In this document: positions 36,614-45,873 of the stretch, piece by piece
How positions within the stretch are numbered: position 1 is the first letter of the stretch
Layout of the letters: each line of letters opens with the position of its first letter
NCBI GenBank assembly: GCA_028275505.1
Contig: JAPWUP010000006.1
Location: forward strand, 1 to 53,589
Reading direction: 5' to 3'
Origin: Bryobacteraceae bacterium
Lineage (GTDB): Bacteria > Acidobacteriota > Terriglobia > Bryobacterales > Bryobacteraceae
Length of the DNA stretch: 53,589 nucleotides
Program-made: the position numbers and the translations under genes
The notes under the pieces: model-generated
Databases searched by the model: none
Told to the model about the DNA's origin: nothing
The model's input: the letters and a program-made list of their open reading frames with translations, nothing else

Positions 36614-37896
36614 AACCAGATCCTCCTGAGCAGGTACGCGCCTGCGAACGCGGCAGCGAAGACACTCAGCATGAACACGAACGCGCCCGCGGAAAGTGTC
36701 GCGCCGCCGCTCAGCGCCAGTCCGGACGTGCAGCCGCGCGCCATGCGCGCTCCGAAGCCCGAGAGCAAACCGCCGGCAAAAGCCAGCGCCCACCTGGCGC
36801 GCACCGGGACGGACGGTCCGCGGTCCGTCGTCCAGCGCAACCGGCCTGCCAGCCAGCCTGAGACCAAACCGCCGAGGGCCACGCCGATCAGTTCAAGGGC
36901 CAGGAAATCCATCAACACCGGGCGGCCCGCTTGGACGTAGTTGCTCCAGTACGGGTGCGAGGCGGCGTAGCCGGGTGCGACCAGTTGGATCAGGAACGCC
37001 AGGTAGCGCGTGAAGCCGCCGGACGCGCCCAGTCCCTGCCCCACGAGCAGGAAGGCGGCAAGTAGCGTCAACCCCAAACCCAGAGCGGCCCAGTAGGCCG
37101 GCCAATACTCCCGTGCGCGCAACGCCGCCCAGACCCGGGACGAAGCCTGCGGCGCCGCCTCTTCCAGCTCACCTGCGGCTCGCTTGCGCTCCAGCATTTT
37201 CACTTCCTCCCACCATTTCCGGTGGTGCCTGTAAGCGTAACTTTCCGGCACCATTCCCGTGATCATCGAAAAGAACGCAGGCTTTTCCTCTGGGAACACA
37301 GCGCCCATGTAGACGTGAATCATGAGGCCGCTCACCACGACGGCGACCGCCAGGAAGTGAACGACCACGGCCCAGCCCACCACGCTGGCCGGCCCCCAGT
37401 GAAAGGCCATGATGAGGCCGGAGATGGCGATCAGCGGGACCATCGCGTAGACGGTCAGGGCGAACAGCTTCTGGCCCGCGTTGTAAATGCCCTGGGGAGG
37501 CAGCGGCTCATTGCTGCGGCCCAGCAGCCGAAGAATGCGGATCCTGAGCCAGTTCACGTCATCGCGATCCAGGGCGATTTCCCGTTTCAGTACTTCCTCG
37601 CGCAGATACGTCCTCCAGCCGAAGATGCCGTAGACTGCCAGCACCACGATCCACGTCAATCCCACGGCAATGTGGAAACGCAGCATGTTGGCTCGCGTGC
37701 CGAAAACGCCGGTGACCAGCTCGACGTACCACTGCGGCGCGAAACGGAAACGGTCACTTTGAATCAGCGCGGCGCCGGTGGTCAGTTCCGCCAGCCACAC
37801 GAACGCGTTGAACCAGTGCAGCAGCATGATCGCTACGTGGTGCTTCTTGATCATGCGCTCGGAAAACGCAGGAAGGTAGGTGGCCTGCTCACTCAT
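36610..37896 (-). CDS. cytochrome b fused to a YeeE/YedE half-transporter
   Basis: A 428-aa fusion. Residues 1-230 are a di-heme cytochrome b of the formate-dehydrogenase gamma/b561 type, with candidate heme histidines in 'KKHHVAIMLLHWFNAFVW', 'RFHIAVGLTWIV' and 'VVHFLAVAVVVSGLMIHVYM'. A charged linker follows (about 230-260). Residues 265-428 are a YeeE/YedE half with 'GARMARGCTSGLALSGGAT' near 380-400. The cytochrome would exchange electrons between the quinone pool and the FeS subunit. Fusing it to a sulfur-permease half physically links electron transfer to movement of a sulfur species. It overlaps the ferredoxin gene by 8 nt and the second YeeE half by 4 nt. I know no named family with this architecture. 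Confidence 0.85.
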   Translation of the reverse strand: MSEQATYLPAFSERMIKKHHVAIMLLHWFNAFVWLAELTTGAALIQSDRFRFAPQWYVELVTGVFGTRANMLRFHIAVGLTWIVVLAVYGIFGWRTYLREEVLKREIALDRDDVNWLRIRILRLLGRSNEPLPPQGIYNAGQKLFALTVYAMVPLIAISGLIMAFHWGPASVVGWAVVVHFLAVAVVVSGLMIHVYMGAVFPEEKPAFFSMITGMVPESYAYRHHRKWWEEVKMLERKRAAGELEEAAPQASSRVWAALRAREYWPAYWAALGLGLTLLAAFLLVGQGLGASGGFTRYLAFLIQLVAPGYAASHPYWSNYVQAGRPVLMDFLALELIGVALGGLVSGWLAGRLRWTTDRGPSVPVRARWALAFAGGLLSGFGARMARGCTSGLALSGGATLSAGAFVFMLSVFAAAFAGAYLLRRIWL

Positions 37897-38620
37897 CGAA
37901 CTGGCTTTCTCCTTTCCTGAGCTGGGTGAAGAAAGCGATGGCCTGACCGAGGAAGGTCGCGCCGGCCATCAGGAACGCGAGCGGCTTGAAGACCCGCTCC
38001 CACCATTGCCCAGACGAGGGGATTTGCGGCGGGTGCGGAGCAAATTTCTCCCGCACCAAGGCGGGCTCGCCTCGCGTCCCCAGATAATACACGTTCGGCC
38101 CGATTTTCACTTCGTCGCTTTCGATGCGCTCAGCGCCCCGCCCGTAGACGAGCCGGTAGACCTCGCTGTTGGGATCCTCCAGATCGCCGAAGAATTTGGC
38201 GTGCGCGGTGCACGTGGTGACGCAAGCCGGAAGCTGGCCGCGCTCCAGGCGGGCCGCGCAAAAGTCGCACTTGTCCACCTTCTGCGTGACCGGATTCAGG
38301 TAGCGAGCATCATACGGGCAAGCCGGAATACAGTAGCCGCATCCGATGCAGAGTTTGGGATCAATCTTGACAATGCCGTCCGGCCCCTGGAACGTGGCGC
38401 CGGATGGGCAGGCCTCGACGCAAGGCGGGCGGTCGCAATGGTTGCACTGGGCAACGTAGAACGCGGCGCGCAGCCTGGGAAACTCGCCGACGGGGCCTGT
38501 GGGCAGCACGCGGGTGCGAGCGTGGCCCGGGGGCACGTCCCATTCCGCGCTGCAGGCCGCGGTGCAAGCCTCGCAACCCACGCAGCGGGTCAAGTCCGTA
38601 ACCATCGCATAGCGGGCCAT
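37889..38620 (-). CDS. four-cluster [4Fe-4S] ferredoxin subunit of a molybdoenzyme (PsrB/TtrB-like)
   Basis: A 243-aa electron-transfer subunit. Four cysteine groups are visible: 'CVGCEACTAAC' (13-23), 'CNHCDRPPCVEAC' (near 59), 'CIGCGYCIPACPYDA' (near 91) and 'CDFCAARLERGQLPACVTTC' (near 118), the DmsB/PsrB/TtrB pattern. A C-terminal hydrophobic segment (about 207-230, 'PLAFLMAGATFLGQAIAFF') anchors it to the membrane, unusual for the soluble type. It begins 3 nt after the molybdenum subunit gene and overlaps the cytochrome b gene, so the complex is made from one mRNA. Confidence 0.92.
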   Translation of the reverse strand: MARYAMVTDLTRCVGCEACTAACSAEWDVPPGHARTRVLPTGPVGEFPRLRAAFYVAQCNHCDRPPCVEACPSGATFQGPDGIVKIDPKLCIGCGYCIPACPYDARYLNPVTQKVDKCDFCAARLERGQLPACVTTCTAHAKFFGDLEDPNSEVYRLVYGRGAERIESDEVKIGPNVYYLGTRGEPALVREKFAPHPPQIPSSGQWWERVFKPLAFLMAGATFLGQAIAFFTQLRKGESQFDE

Positions 38621-38623
38621 GGC

Positions 38624-40825
38624 TCAACTCTCCTCGGCGGGCAGCGGGCGCACGAAGTTCACGTGCATCCCTGTGGCGCCGGTCAGCGGGTCAGTCGCGA
38701 CGCGGCTCAGCAGTGCGTTGTCAGAGGCGCCGCGCCCGTTGGCCCGACGCAGTCCTGGTGCTCGCAAGCCGAAACCGTGCACCATGAAAGCGCAATCGGG
38801 ACGGATGCCTGGCGTCGTCCGCACGGTGACAGGCAGGCTTTTCCGTCCGTCCTGGTTTTCGAGAACCACGCGCTGGCCATCGTGCAGGCCGAAGGCGCGG
38901 GCGGTTTGCGGGTTGATCCAGACCGCGTTTTCCGGCATCAGGCCGGCGAGCAAAGCGTTGTTCTGGCTGCGCGCGAAGCTGTGCACGGGCGCGCGTCCAT
39001 AGAGCAAACGGAGCCAGCCCGGAGGCGGGTCCGCCGGAGGACGGTATACGGGCAGCGGGTCATGGCCCAGTTCTTTCAGTAGCTTCGAGTAGAGCTCGAT
39101 CTTGCCGCTTTCGGTGGGAAACAGCGGACCGTCTTCAGGCTTTCTCGACTCGATGTAAGGCCGGCCCTCAAACGAGACAGCGCCACGAGCCTTCAGTTCC
39201 TTCAGGCTGATGCCCAGCGGCTCGATGATTTTCGCCAGATGCTCGTCGGGCGTTCGCCAGGGGAACCAGGCTTCCAGGCCGAGCCGGCGCGCGAGCTCGC
39301 GCGCAATCCACCAGCCGGGCCGGGTATCGTAGAGCGGGGCCACCACGGGCTGGCGCACGGCTATGAAAGGCCGGGCAGCGGTTTCGACAATATGCGGCGG
39401 ATCGTAACGCTCGAGGTAGGTGGCTTCGGGCAAAACAAGATCGGCGTAAAGCGTTTGTTCGACGGGCAGGATATCCACCACCACCATCAGCTCGAGGCGG
39501 GCGATGGCGGCCAGCGTACGTTCGCGCTGGGGCAGCGACTCCAGCACATTCTGGCCGTAAACGATCCAACCTTTGATGGGATAAGGCCGCCCGGTCAGGG
39601 TCGCCTCGACGAGCCCGGTCGTGATGCCCTGTTCCTCGCTGGCCAGGGGGTAGCGGTCGCCGGCGCCATCGGCCCGGCCGCGCTTGGGTTCGGGAAACGG
39701 CGGCAGATCGAAATGGCCCCGAGGAACGGGGGTCCGCAACAGGATGCCGCCCTTGCGACCCCAGGCGCCCAGCAAAGCAGTGAGTATGGCCATGGCGCGC
39801 GCCCGCTGCGTGTCGTCTCCGTACCAGGTCACGTGGCGCCCGGGATGGATGACCACCGCGGGTTTGGCGGCGGCTATGGCGCGAGCGGTCTCGCGAATCA
39901 GGCCGGCAGGCAGCTCCGTCTCCCGCGAGGCCCATTCCGGCGTGAAGTTGCGGACGTGCTCCCGCAACTGGTCCAGGCCGGTTGCGTAGGCGGCCAGATA
40001 CGCCTTGTCTTCCAGGCCTTCGGAAAGGATCACGTGCATCCAGGCGAGCAGCAGCGCGATGTCGGTCCCAGGGCGGATCGGCAGCCACCAGTCCGCCTTG
40101 GACGCCGCCGTGGAGAACCGCGGGTCCACGACGATCAGCCTCGCCCCGCGCGCCAGCCCCTCGGCGAACTGGGTGATCTGCGACGTGAATACGTTCTCGC
40201 CCAGATGCGAGCCGATCAGCACGATGGCCCTGGCGTTGGCCAGGTCCAGCGGTTCGGGCGAGCCCAGCGGACGTCCAAAGGTGAGCGCATAGCCGACGTC
40301 GCGCGGCCCCCGGCATTGTGCGAAGGACGGCTCCGCTGAATTCGGGGTGCCGTAGGCCTTCATGAGGGTGGCGAAAAAGCTGGAGCCGACCCCGTGAGGG
40401 AAGAAGGCCACCGATTCGGGGCCGTATTTCTCCTTCAGCTCGGTCAGCCGCGCCGCCAGCCAGTCCAGCGCTTCGTCCCATGAAATCTCGCGGAAACGTC
40501 CTTCACCGCGCTCGCCCACGCGCAACTGCGGACGCTTGAGCCGGTCGGGATCGTAAAGCGTGAAGTGGCCCGCATTTCCGCGCGCGCACAGGCGGCCTTG
40601 CGTGAGCGGATGCTGCGGGTTGCCTTCGATGCGGGTAACTTTTCCGTCCTGAACCTTGGCGAGGATCCCGCAGCGCCAGAAACACATTTCGCAATTGCTG
40701 GCGACTTGGAGTGCAGGCTTGCCGGCCCGCTGGCCCGGCGTGGGCGTGGCCCCGGCTTCCCGGGATGCTCCGGCCAGGGTTGCAGTGCTCAGCAACCAGT
40801 CCCTGCGGCTGATGCGACTGCTCAC
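38624..40825 (-). CDS. Tat-exported molybdopterin oxidoreductase catalytic subunit (PsrA/PhsA-like)
   Basis: A 733-aa DMSO-reductase superfamily enzyme started at GTG 40825 with GGGAG 8 nt upstream. The N-terminus 'SRISRRDWLLSTATLAGA' is a twin-arginine signal. The first cluster is 'CEMCFWRCGILAKV' with a fourth cysteine in 'GRLCARGN'. 'YGTPNSAEPSFAQCRGPRD' near 165-183 is where this branch carries its molybdenum ligand, here probably cysteine, as in thiosulfate, polysulfide and tetrathionate reductases. C-terminal molybdopterin-binding sequence 'PENAVWINPQTARAFGLHDG' is present. The substrate is not readable; the YeeE and rhodanese partners favour a sulfur compound (inference). Confidence 0.9.
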   Translation of the reverse strand: MSSRISRRDWLLSTATLAGASREAGATPTPGQRAGKPALQVASNCEMCFWRCGILAKVQDGKVTRIEGNPQHPLTQGRLCARGNAGHFTLYDPDRLKRPQLRVGERGEGRFREISWDEALDWLAARLTELKEKYGPESVAFFPHGVGSSFFATLMKAYGTPNSAEPSFAQCRGPRDVGYALTFGRPLGSPEPLDLANARAIVLIGSHLGENVFTSQITQFAEGLARGARLIVVDPRFSTAASKADWWLPIRPGTDIALLLAWMHVILSEGLEDKAYLAAYATGLDQLREHVRNFTPEWASRETELPAGLIRETARAIAAAKPAVVIHPGRHVTWYGDDTQRARAMAILTALLGAWGRKGGILLRTPVPRGHFDLPPFPEPKRGRADGAGDRYPLASEEQGITTGLVEATLTGRPYPIKGWIVYGQNVLESLPQRERTLAAIARLELMVVVDILPVEQTLYADLVLPEATYLERYDPPHIVETAARPFIAVRQPVVAPLYDTRPGWWIARELARRLGLEAWFPWRTPDEHLAKIIEPLGISLKELKARGAVSFEGRPYIESRKPEDGPLFPTESGKIELYSKLLKELGHDPLPVYRPPADPPPGWLRLLYGRAPVHSFARSQNNALLAGLMPENAVWINPQTARAFGLHDGQRVVLENQDGRKSLPVTVRTTPGIRPDCAFMVHGFGLRAPGLRRANGRGASDNALLSRVATDPLTGATGMHVNFVRPLPAEES

Positions 40826-40961
40826 GCCAGGATCTCCCGCGTAACTGGATGCAGTTTCGCGCAACAGGTGACAAAAAGAGCTGGAATACCGGCAACCCTG
40901 CTGTCCGCGAGTCTGCCTGGCGCGTACCCGCGCCCCCTATAATGGTTCGTAGTAGGGGCGC

Positions 40962-42284
40962 ATGGGCCGAAAGACCTTCTATCTGGAGACCTTTGGCTGC
41001 CAGATGAATGTCCACGACTCCGAAAAGGTGGTCGGGACATTGCTGGCGCAAGGCTACGAACAGGTAGATTCTCCCGAGGAAGCCGACCTCATCCTGTACA
41101 ACACGTGCAGCGTTCGGGAGAAAGCCGAGCAAAAGGTTTACAGCCGGTTGCAGCAATTCCGCCGTGAGGCGGGCGCCGGCAAGGTGTTCGGCGTGCTGGG
41201 CTGCGTGGCCCAGCAGGAGGGGGAACGTATTTTCGAGCGCGCCCCGCACGTGGCCTTGGTCTGCGGTTCGGCCAGCTACCGTCGCTTGCCGGAGCTGCTG
41301 GCTCGCATCGAAGCCGGCGAGCGGCGCGTAACCGGGCTGGAGCTGGATACGGACGAGACGTTTGAAACGCCGCTGACGCGCCGCGACAATCCCTATCGCG
41401 CCTACGTGACGATCATCGAAGGGTGCGACAAACATTGCACGTTCTGCGTGGTGCCGTTCACGCGCGGGCGCGAGCGCAGTCGCCCCAGCGAAAGCATCAT
41501 GCGCGAGGTCCGGGATCTGGCGGCGGCCGGTTACACCGAGATCCAACTGCTCGGACAGAACGTCTCCAGCTACCGCGATCCCTCGCCGGCGGGATGGGAT
41601 TTCGTCACGCTGCTGGAGCAGGTAGCCCGGGTCCCGGGTTTGCGACGCGTGCGTTTCACCACATCGCACCCCCGGGAATTCGACCGTCGAATCGTGCGCG
41701 CCATCGAAGAGAATCCGGTCTTGGCCAACCACGTCCACCTGCCGGTGCAGTCCGGCTCGGATCGCGTGCTCGAGCGCATGCAGCGGCAGTATACGCGCGC
41801 GGAGTACCTGGAAAAGATCGAATGGATCAAGAGCGCGCGCCGTCCCATCGCCATCTCGACCGACATCATCGTGGGTTTCCCCGGCGAAACCGAAGAGGAT
41901 TTCCAGCAGACGCTGTCGTTGCTGGACGAGGTCGGCTACGACTCGGTGTTCAGCTTCAAGTACTCGCCGCGTCCCAACACCGCAGCGTTGACGCTGGACG
42001 GGCATCTGCCGGATGAGGAAAAGGGCCGCCGCCTGGCCATCCTGCAAGAGAAGCAGCGCGCCATCCAACTGCGGCGCAACAGCCAGTGGATCGGTCGGAC
42101 GGTCGAGGTGCTGGTAGAAAGCTTCAATCCGGGGACGGGGCAGTGGGTCGGACGCACCTCGGAGAACCGCGTGGTGAACTTCACCTGCCCGGAGGGAGTC
42201 AAGGAATCCCTGGCCGGGCGTTACGTCCACGTCCATGTCACGCGCGCCGGCCCGAACTCGCTGGCCGGCGAGCTGGCGGCTTGA
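40962..42284 (+). CDS. miaB: tRNA-2-methylthio-N6-dimethylallyladenosine synthase
   Basis: A 440-aa radical SAM methylthiotransferase modifying i6A37 of tRNA. The N-terminal MTTase domain shows 'ETFGCQMNVHDSEK' (C13), 'YNTCSVREKAEQK' and 'GVLGCVAQQEGE', giving the three auxiliary-cluster cysteines. The radical core follows with 'EGCDKHCTFCVVPFTRGRE', and a C-terminal TRAM domain ends the protein ('GRTVEVLVES', 'YVHVHVTRAGPNSLAGE'). Motif spacing separates it from RimO. A perfect TATAAT lies at 40938-40943 but no good -35 stands 17 bp before it. AGGGG precedes the ATG. Confidence 0.96.
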   Translation: MGRKTFYLETFGCQMNVHDSEKVVGTLLAQGYEQVDSPEEADLILYNTCSVREKAEQKVYSRLQQFRREAGAGKVFGVLGCVAQQEGERIFERAPHVALVCGSASYRRLPELLARIEAGERRVTGLELDTDETFETPLTRRDNPYRAYVTIIEGCDKHCTFCVVPFTRGRERSRPSESIMREVRDLAAAGYTEIQLLGQNVSSYRDPSPAGWDFVTLLEQVARVPGLRRVRFTTSHPREFDRRIVRAIEENPVLANHVHLPVQSGSDRVLERMQRQYTRAEYLEKIEWIKSARRPIAISTDIIVGFPGETEEDFQQTLSLLDEVGYDSVFSFKYSPRPNTAALTLDGHLPDEEKGRRLAILQEKQRAIQLRRNSQWIGRTVEVLVESFNPGTGQWVGRTSENRVVNFTCPEGVKESLAGRYVHVHVTRAGPNSLAGELAA

Positions 42285-42337
42285 GCACCCCGCTTGGTGC
42301 GAGCGCGTGATCTAATGGTGCTAGGAAGGGAGACGCC

Positions 42338-42823
42338 ATGGAAGTCGAGATGAAGATCCGCGGCCTGATGATGGACCCGGTCACCAACATGCCGATTGTC
42401 ATCCTCAAGGATGTCAACGGCAACACCATCCTGCCCATCTGGGTCGGGATCTATGAAGCCAACGCGATTGCGTTGGAGATCGAAAAGGTCTCGACGCCGC
42501 GCCCCATGACCCACGATCTGCTCAAGAGCATTCTCCAGGGACTGAGCGCGACCGTGCGCAAGGTCGTGGTCAGCGAGCTGCGCGACGACACCTTTTACGC
42601 AGTCATCTGGCTGGAGAAGGACGGCCAACTGATCAGCGTGGATTCCCGCCCGAGCGATGCCCTGGCCCTGGCGCTGCGTGTGGACTGCCCGATCTATGTC
42701 GAGGATTCCGTACTGAAGTCCTCCCGCATGGCGGCCGCGGTCTCCGACAAGGTGAACAACGAGGAACTGCGGCGCTGGCTCGAAGGCCTCAACGACGAGG
42801 ATCTGGGGCGCTACAAAATGTAA
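42338..42823 (+). CDS. bifunctional nuclease family protein (DUF151/BFN)
   Basis: A 161-aa protein with the complete DUF151 core: 'MMDPVTNMPIVILKD', 'LPIWVGIYEANAIALEIE' near 36-53, 'PRPMTHDLLKSIL' near 57-69, then 'ISVDSRPSDALALALRVDCP' near 100-120. Plant and bacterial relatives have been described as DNase/RNase; the physiological role in bacteria is poorly known. The ribosome site GGGAG lies upstream, and it probably shares the miaB transcript (53-nt gap holding only a small GCACC/GGTGC hairpin). Confidence 0.9.
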   Translation: MEVEMKIRGLMMDPVTNMPIVILKDVNGNTILPIWVGIYEANAIALEIEKVSTPRPMTHDLLKSILQGLSATVRKVVVSELRDDTFYAVIWLEKDGQLISVDSRPSDALALALRVDCPIYVEDSVLKSSRMAAAVSDKVNNEELRRWLEGLNDEDLGRYKM

Positions 42824-42856
42824 GCGCCGGTCGCACGCTCGCGCGTGCGCCGGCGC
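42824..42856. terminator. strong hairpin between convergent genes, possible bidirectional terminator
   Basis: GCGCCGG plus CGCACGC pair with GCGTGCG plus CCGGCGC around a TCGC loop: 14 base pairs with one bulged T at 42831. It begins directly after the BFN stop and lies between two converging genes. No T-run follows on either strand, so it may rely on stem strength or Rho. Confidence 0.45.
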
Positions 42857-42874
42857 CAGGTGATTCTCCCGCAA

Positions 42875-44182
42875 TCAGCCTTTCTTGACCGCCTTCTTGG
42901 CCGGCGGAGCCTTTTTGGGTGTGGGCGCGGGCCACCCCTTGATCTGGTCCTTCTCCGCCTCGAAGACCAGCATGAACGGCTCGCGCGTGAACTGCTTGGG
43001 GACGCCGCGGAACTCGATCACGGTGCCCGGGGGCGCTGCGCCCACCAGCGCTTCCTCCAGCCGGATCGTAACCTCCGGCGTGGTATCGTCGGAAAGCGCC
43101 AGCACCAGCTCTTTGGGATTCTTGGCCGGGCTGTGACGGATGAGCTTGCCCCGCAGCGGCCGTTCGTTCTCAGGCGGCACCAGCGCATCTTTCATGCCGG
43201 TCTCGAAGTACTGTTCTCCATTGGGCTCCTTCAGGGCGTCGCGAAGCTTGATCCAGAAGGCCAGTTGGGGATCCTTCTCGCGCAGTTCCTTTTCTTTCAG
43301 CTCGGCGATTTCGGCAACGCTCAGAATGTTGAAGCCGGCAGGTGGCAGGGCGTGCTGGCGCGCCAGGTCGCATACGTGCTGCATCCCTTCGCTACTGCCG
43401 TGGTACTTGGTGTACGCCTTCTCGAAGTAGGCGTGCATCTGCTTGCGTCGGGCCGGATCCAGGGCTCCGGGCCCCTCATAGCAACCTGCCCGGGCGAAAT
43501 GGAACAGCGCCTGGGGGTAAGTGTCCACTTTCTTGGCGCCCACGATGGCCGTGCCGAGCCACATCGAGGCCTCGGCGTCGTTGGGGTTCAGTTTGAGGTC
43601 CTCGAGCAGTTGTTTTTCGGCCTCCTCGTAATTCTTCCGCGACAGCGCAACCCAGCCCAGGGTTCGGTGCGCCAGAGCCGCCATGTCCGACCGTGCCTTC
43701 TGCCAGTCGGCATCGCTGGTGCCGGCAGGCTTCTTTTCCGGCGCGAAGAACTCGTTGAGATTGGCCAGCAGGCTCTTGGCGGCCGATTCGCTAACGGCCA
43801 GAGCCTCGGCCGAGGTGTCATTGAGGCTTGGGGTCAGCAGGCAGATGTAGTACAGCGCCTGGATGCTCTTGGGATTGATGGCCAGCCATTCCTTGGCTGC
43901 GGCCATCATGCCCGCCGCATTGTTGAGTTTGCGCTGGGTCTCGATCGTCCAGCGGAGGCGCTCCTCCACAAACTGCGAGTCCGGGTATTTCTGTTTCCAC
44001 TGATCCAGTAACGCCAGAGCCTTCTTGGGATCTGCCTCTTTGGTGATGGAGATGTACAGATCGTACTCGGCGCGATCCTTCCACTGGGGTTGTTTTTGCT
44101 GAGCCTGCGCCCAGGCAAGGGGTACACCCAGCGCAAGGCAGATCGCGGTTGCCCTCCAAATGTGCGCGAGCTTCGCCACCAC
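42875..44182 (-). CDS. secreted TPR-containing hypothetical protein
   Basis: A 435-aa protein started at GTG 44182 with GAGGAGG 6 nt upstream. A signal peptide (1-26, 'ATAICLALGVPLAWAQ') is followed by helical pairs of tetratricopeptide type: 'EYDLYISITKEADPKKALAL', 'WLAINPKSIQALYYICLLTP', 'RTLGWVALSRKNYEEAEKQL', 'LKLNPNDAEASMWLG'. The C-terminal third is beta-rich ('RPLRGKLIRHSPAKNPKELV') and ends in a basic lysine/proline tail. Probably a periplasmic scaffold; function unknown. It has its own promoter-like sequence upstream and faces away from the symporter gene. Confidence 0.75.
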   Translation of the reverse strand: MVAKLAHIWRATAICLALGVPLAWAQAQQKQPQWKDRAEYDLYISITKEADPKKALALLDQWKQKYPDSQFVEERLRWTIETQRKLNNAAGMMAAAKEWLAINPKSIQALYYICLLTPSLNDTSAEALAVSESAAKSLLANLNEFFAPEKKPAGTSDADWQKARSDMAALAHRTLGWVALSRKNYEEAEKQLLEDLKLNPNDAEASMWLGTAIVGAKKVDTYPQALFHFARAGCYEGPGALDPARRKQMHAYFEKAYTKYHGSSEGMQHVCDLARQHALPPAGFNILSVAEIAELKEKELREKDPQLAFWIKLRDALKEPNGEQYFETGMKDALVPPENERPLRGKLIRHSPAKNPKELVLALSDDTTPEVTIRLEEALVGAAPPGTVIEFRGVPKQFTREPFMLVFEAEKDQIKGWPAPTPKKAPPAKKAVKKG

Positions 44183-44278
44183 GGGTTGCCTCCTCAATTG
44201 CCGATTGCTGTCTTCTTCCGGCGGCCGGAGCCGCTGGCTGCCGCGGCCTCCCCGCTCACCACGGAAGTCGCAATGCGG

Positions 44279-44308
44279 AGTATAACGGAAACTCACCGGG
44301 GGCCGCAA
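44279..44308 (-). promoter_or_regulatory. promoter-like sequence for the TPR protein gene
   Basis: Minus-strand TTGCGG (44308-44303) and TATACT (44284-44279) are separated by 18 bp, about 100 nt upstream of the GTG start. A TAGAAT at 44391-44396 could be the -10 of the divergent symporter gene, with no convincing -35. Confidence 0.4.
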
Positions 44309-44409
44309 CCGGTTGGACGCAACAGGCTGGAGCATTGTTTCGGTCAGGTCCGGGGCAGTGCTGCCGGAATGGTTCGTGCCGAGCCTGTGCTAGAATCCGG
44401 CTTTCCCCG

Positions 44410-45873
44410 ATGCGGTACGCGGACCTGGCGGTCATTCTGGTTTACCTGGTCGGCATCACGCTCTTCGGGGCGCACTTTCGCCGCACGCAGAAAGACCTGC
44501 GGGATTATTTCCTCGGCGGCCGTCGCGCGCCCTGGTGGGCGATTGCGCTTTCCATCGTATCTGCCGAGACCAGCACGCTGACCATCATCGGGACGCCGGC
44601 CCTGTCGTTTGCCGGCAACCTCGGCTTTCTTCAGGTGGTCTTGGGATACCTGCTGGCGCGCATCGTCATCTCCGTGCTCCTGCTGCCGCATTACTTCCGC
44701 GGCGAAATGTTTACCGCTTACGAACTCATGGAAAGGCGCTTCGGTCCGGGGCTGCGCAAGCTGACGGCAGGAACGTTCTTGCTCATCCGCTCCCTGGCGG
44801 AAGGCGTGAGGGTGTTTGCCATTTCCATCGTGATCTCGGTGATCCTGGGCACAGGCGAGATCGCCTCCATCCTGCTGATCGTCTGCCTGACGCTGTTCTA
44901 CACCTTCGAAGGCGGCATGACGGCAGTCATCTGGACCGAAGTCGTGCAGATGAGCCTTTACCTGTTCGGCGCCACGGTCAGTCTCATCGTGATTTTGCAG
45001 CACATTCCGGGAGGATGGTCCGAAGCGGCGGCGCTGGCTTCGGCGGCCGGAAAGTTCCGGATCTTCGATTTCACTTTCGAGCTTTCACCGGAGTTTTTCT
45101 CCCGGACCTACACCTTCTGGGCGGGCATCATCGGCGGATGCTTTCTGACCACAGCCAGTCATGGCACGGAGCAATTGATGGTCCAACGACTGCTGGCGGC
45201 GCGCAGCGAGAAGGAAAGCCGGGCCGCATTGCTTGCGAGCTGGCTGGTGATTTTCGTCCAGTTTTCACTCTTCCTGCTGATCGGCGTGCTCCTGTACGCC
45301 TATCACGCCATCACCCGCGTTCCTGCGCCGCCCATCCCGGATCGCATTTATCCCGAGTTCGTGTGGAAACACCTGCCGACGGGCATCGCGGGTCTGGTTA
45401 TGGCTGCGGTGCTGGCAGCGGCAATGGCCAATCTGAGCGCGGCCCTGAACTCGCTGGCCTCGACTACGGTCATGGACTTCTATCGCCCCTTGGCCGCAAG
45501 ATTCGGCCTTGGCAACCCGACAAGCAGCGGCTCGCTCAAGCTCGCGCGATGGGCTACGGTCGTCTGGGGCGTGGTGCTGGTAGCGATCGGAATCCTGGCG
45601 CGGCGCTGGGGATCCGTGCTCGAAGCCGGCCTCTCGGTGGCGTCCGTCGTCTACGGAGCTCTGCTAGGCGTGTTTTTGCTCGGCGTCCTGACTCGAAGGG
45701 TGAGCCAGCGTGCCGCTGGCGCGGCCATGATGGTGGGACTGGCGACCATGCTCTATGTCCGGTTCGCCACTTCGATCGCCTGGACGTGGTACGTGGTCAT
45801 CGGGGCCAGCGCGACGTTTTTGAGCGGCCTGTTGTTCTCTGTCCTGCCCATCGAGGAGTCCAAACGTGCCTGA
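44410..45873 (+). CDS. sodium:solute symporter (SSS family), substrate unknown
   Basis: A 487-aa membrane protein of about 13 helices. 'YFLGGRRAPWWAIALSIVSA' at 36-55 and 'ETSTLTIIGTPALSFAGN' just after are the SSS helix-1/2 region that binds Na+. 'FYTFEGGMTAVIWTEVVQMS' near 166-185 and 'GLVMAAVLAAAMANLSAALN' near 335 are further family blocks. It lacks the vSGLT-specific sequence seen in the symporter at 30070, and sialic acid, organic acids or amino acids are all possible. The final 8 nt overlap the following permease gene, a pairing of two importers. Confidence 0.88.
   Translation: MRYADLAVILVYLVGITLFGAHFRRTQKDLRDYFLGGRRAPWWAIALSIVSAETSTLTIIGTPALSFAGNLGFLQVVLGYLLARIVISVLLLPHYFRGEMFTAYELMERRFGPGLRKLTAGTFLLIRSLAEGVRVFAISIVISVILGTGEIASILLIVCLTLFYTFEGGMTAVIWTEVVQMSLYLFGATVSLIVILQHIPGGWSEAAALASAAGKFRIFDFTFELSPEFFSRTYTFWAGIIGGCFLTTASHGTEQLMVQRLLAARSEKESRAALLASWLVIFVQFSLFLLIGVLLYAYHAITRVPAPPIPDRIYPEFVWKHLPTGIAGLVMAAVLAAAMANLSAALNSLASTTVMDFYRPLAARFGLGNPTSSGSLKLARWATVVWGVVLVAIGILARRWGSVLEAGLSVASVVYGALLGVFLLGVLTRRVSQRAAGAAMMVGLATMLYVRFATSIAWTWYVVIGASATFLSGLLFSVLPIEESKRA

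Noticed and set aside
40938-40943. Perfect TATAAT upstream of miaB
   Set aside because: No -35 at usable spacing on the plus strand; recorded in the miaB entry but not called as a promoter.
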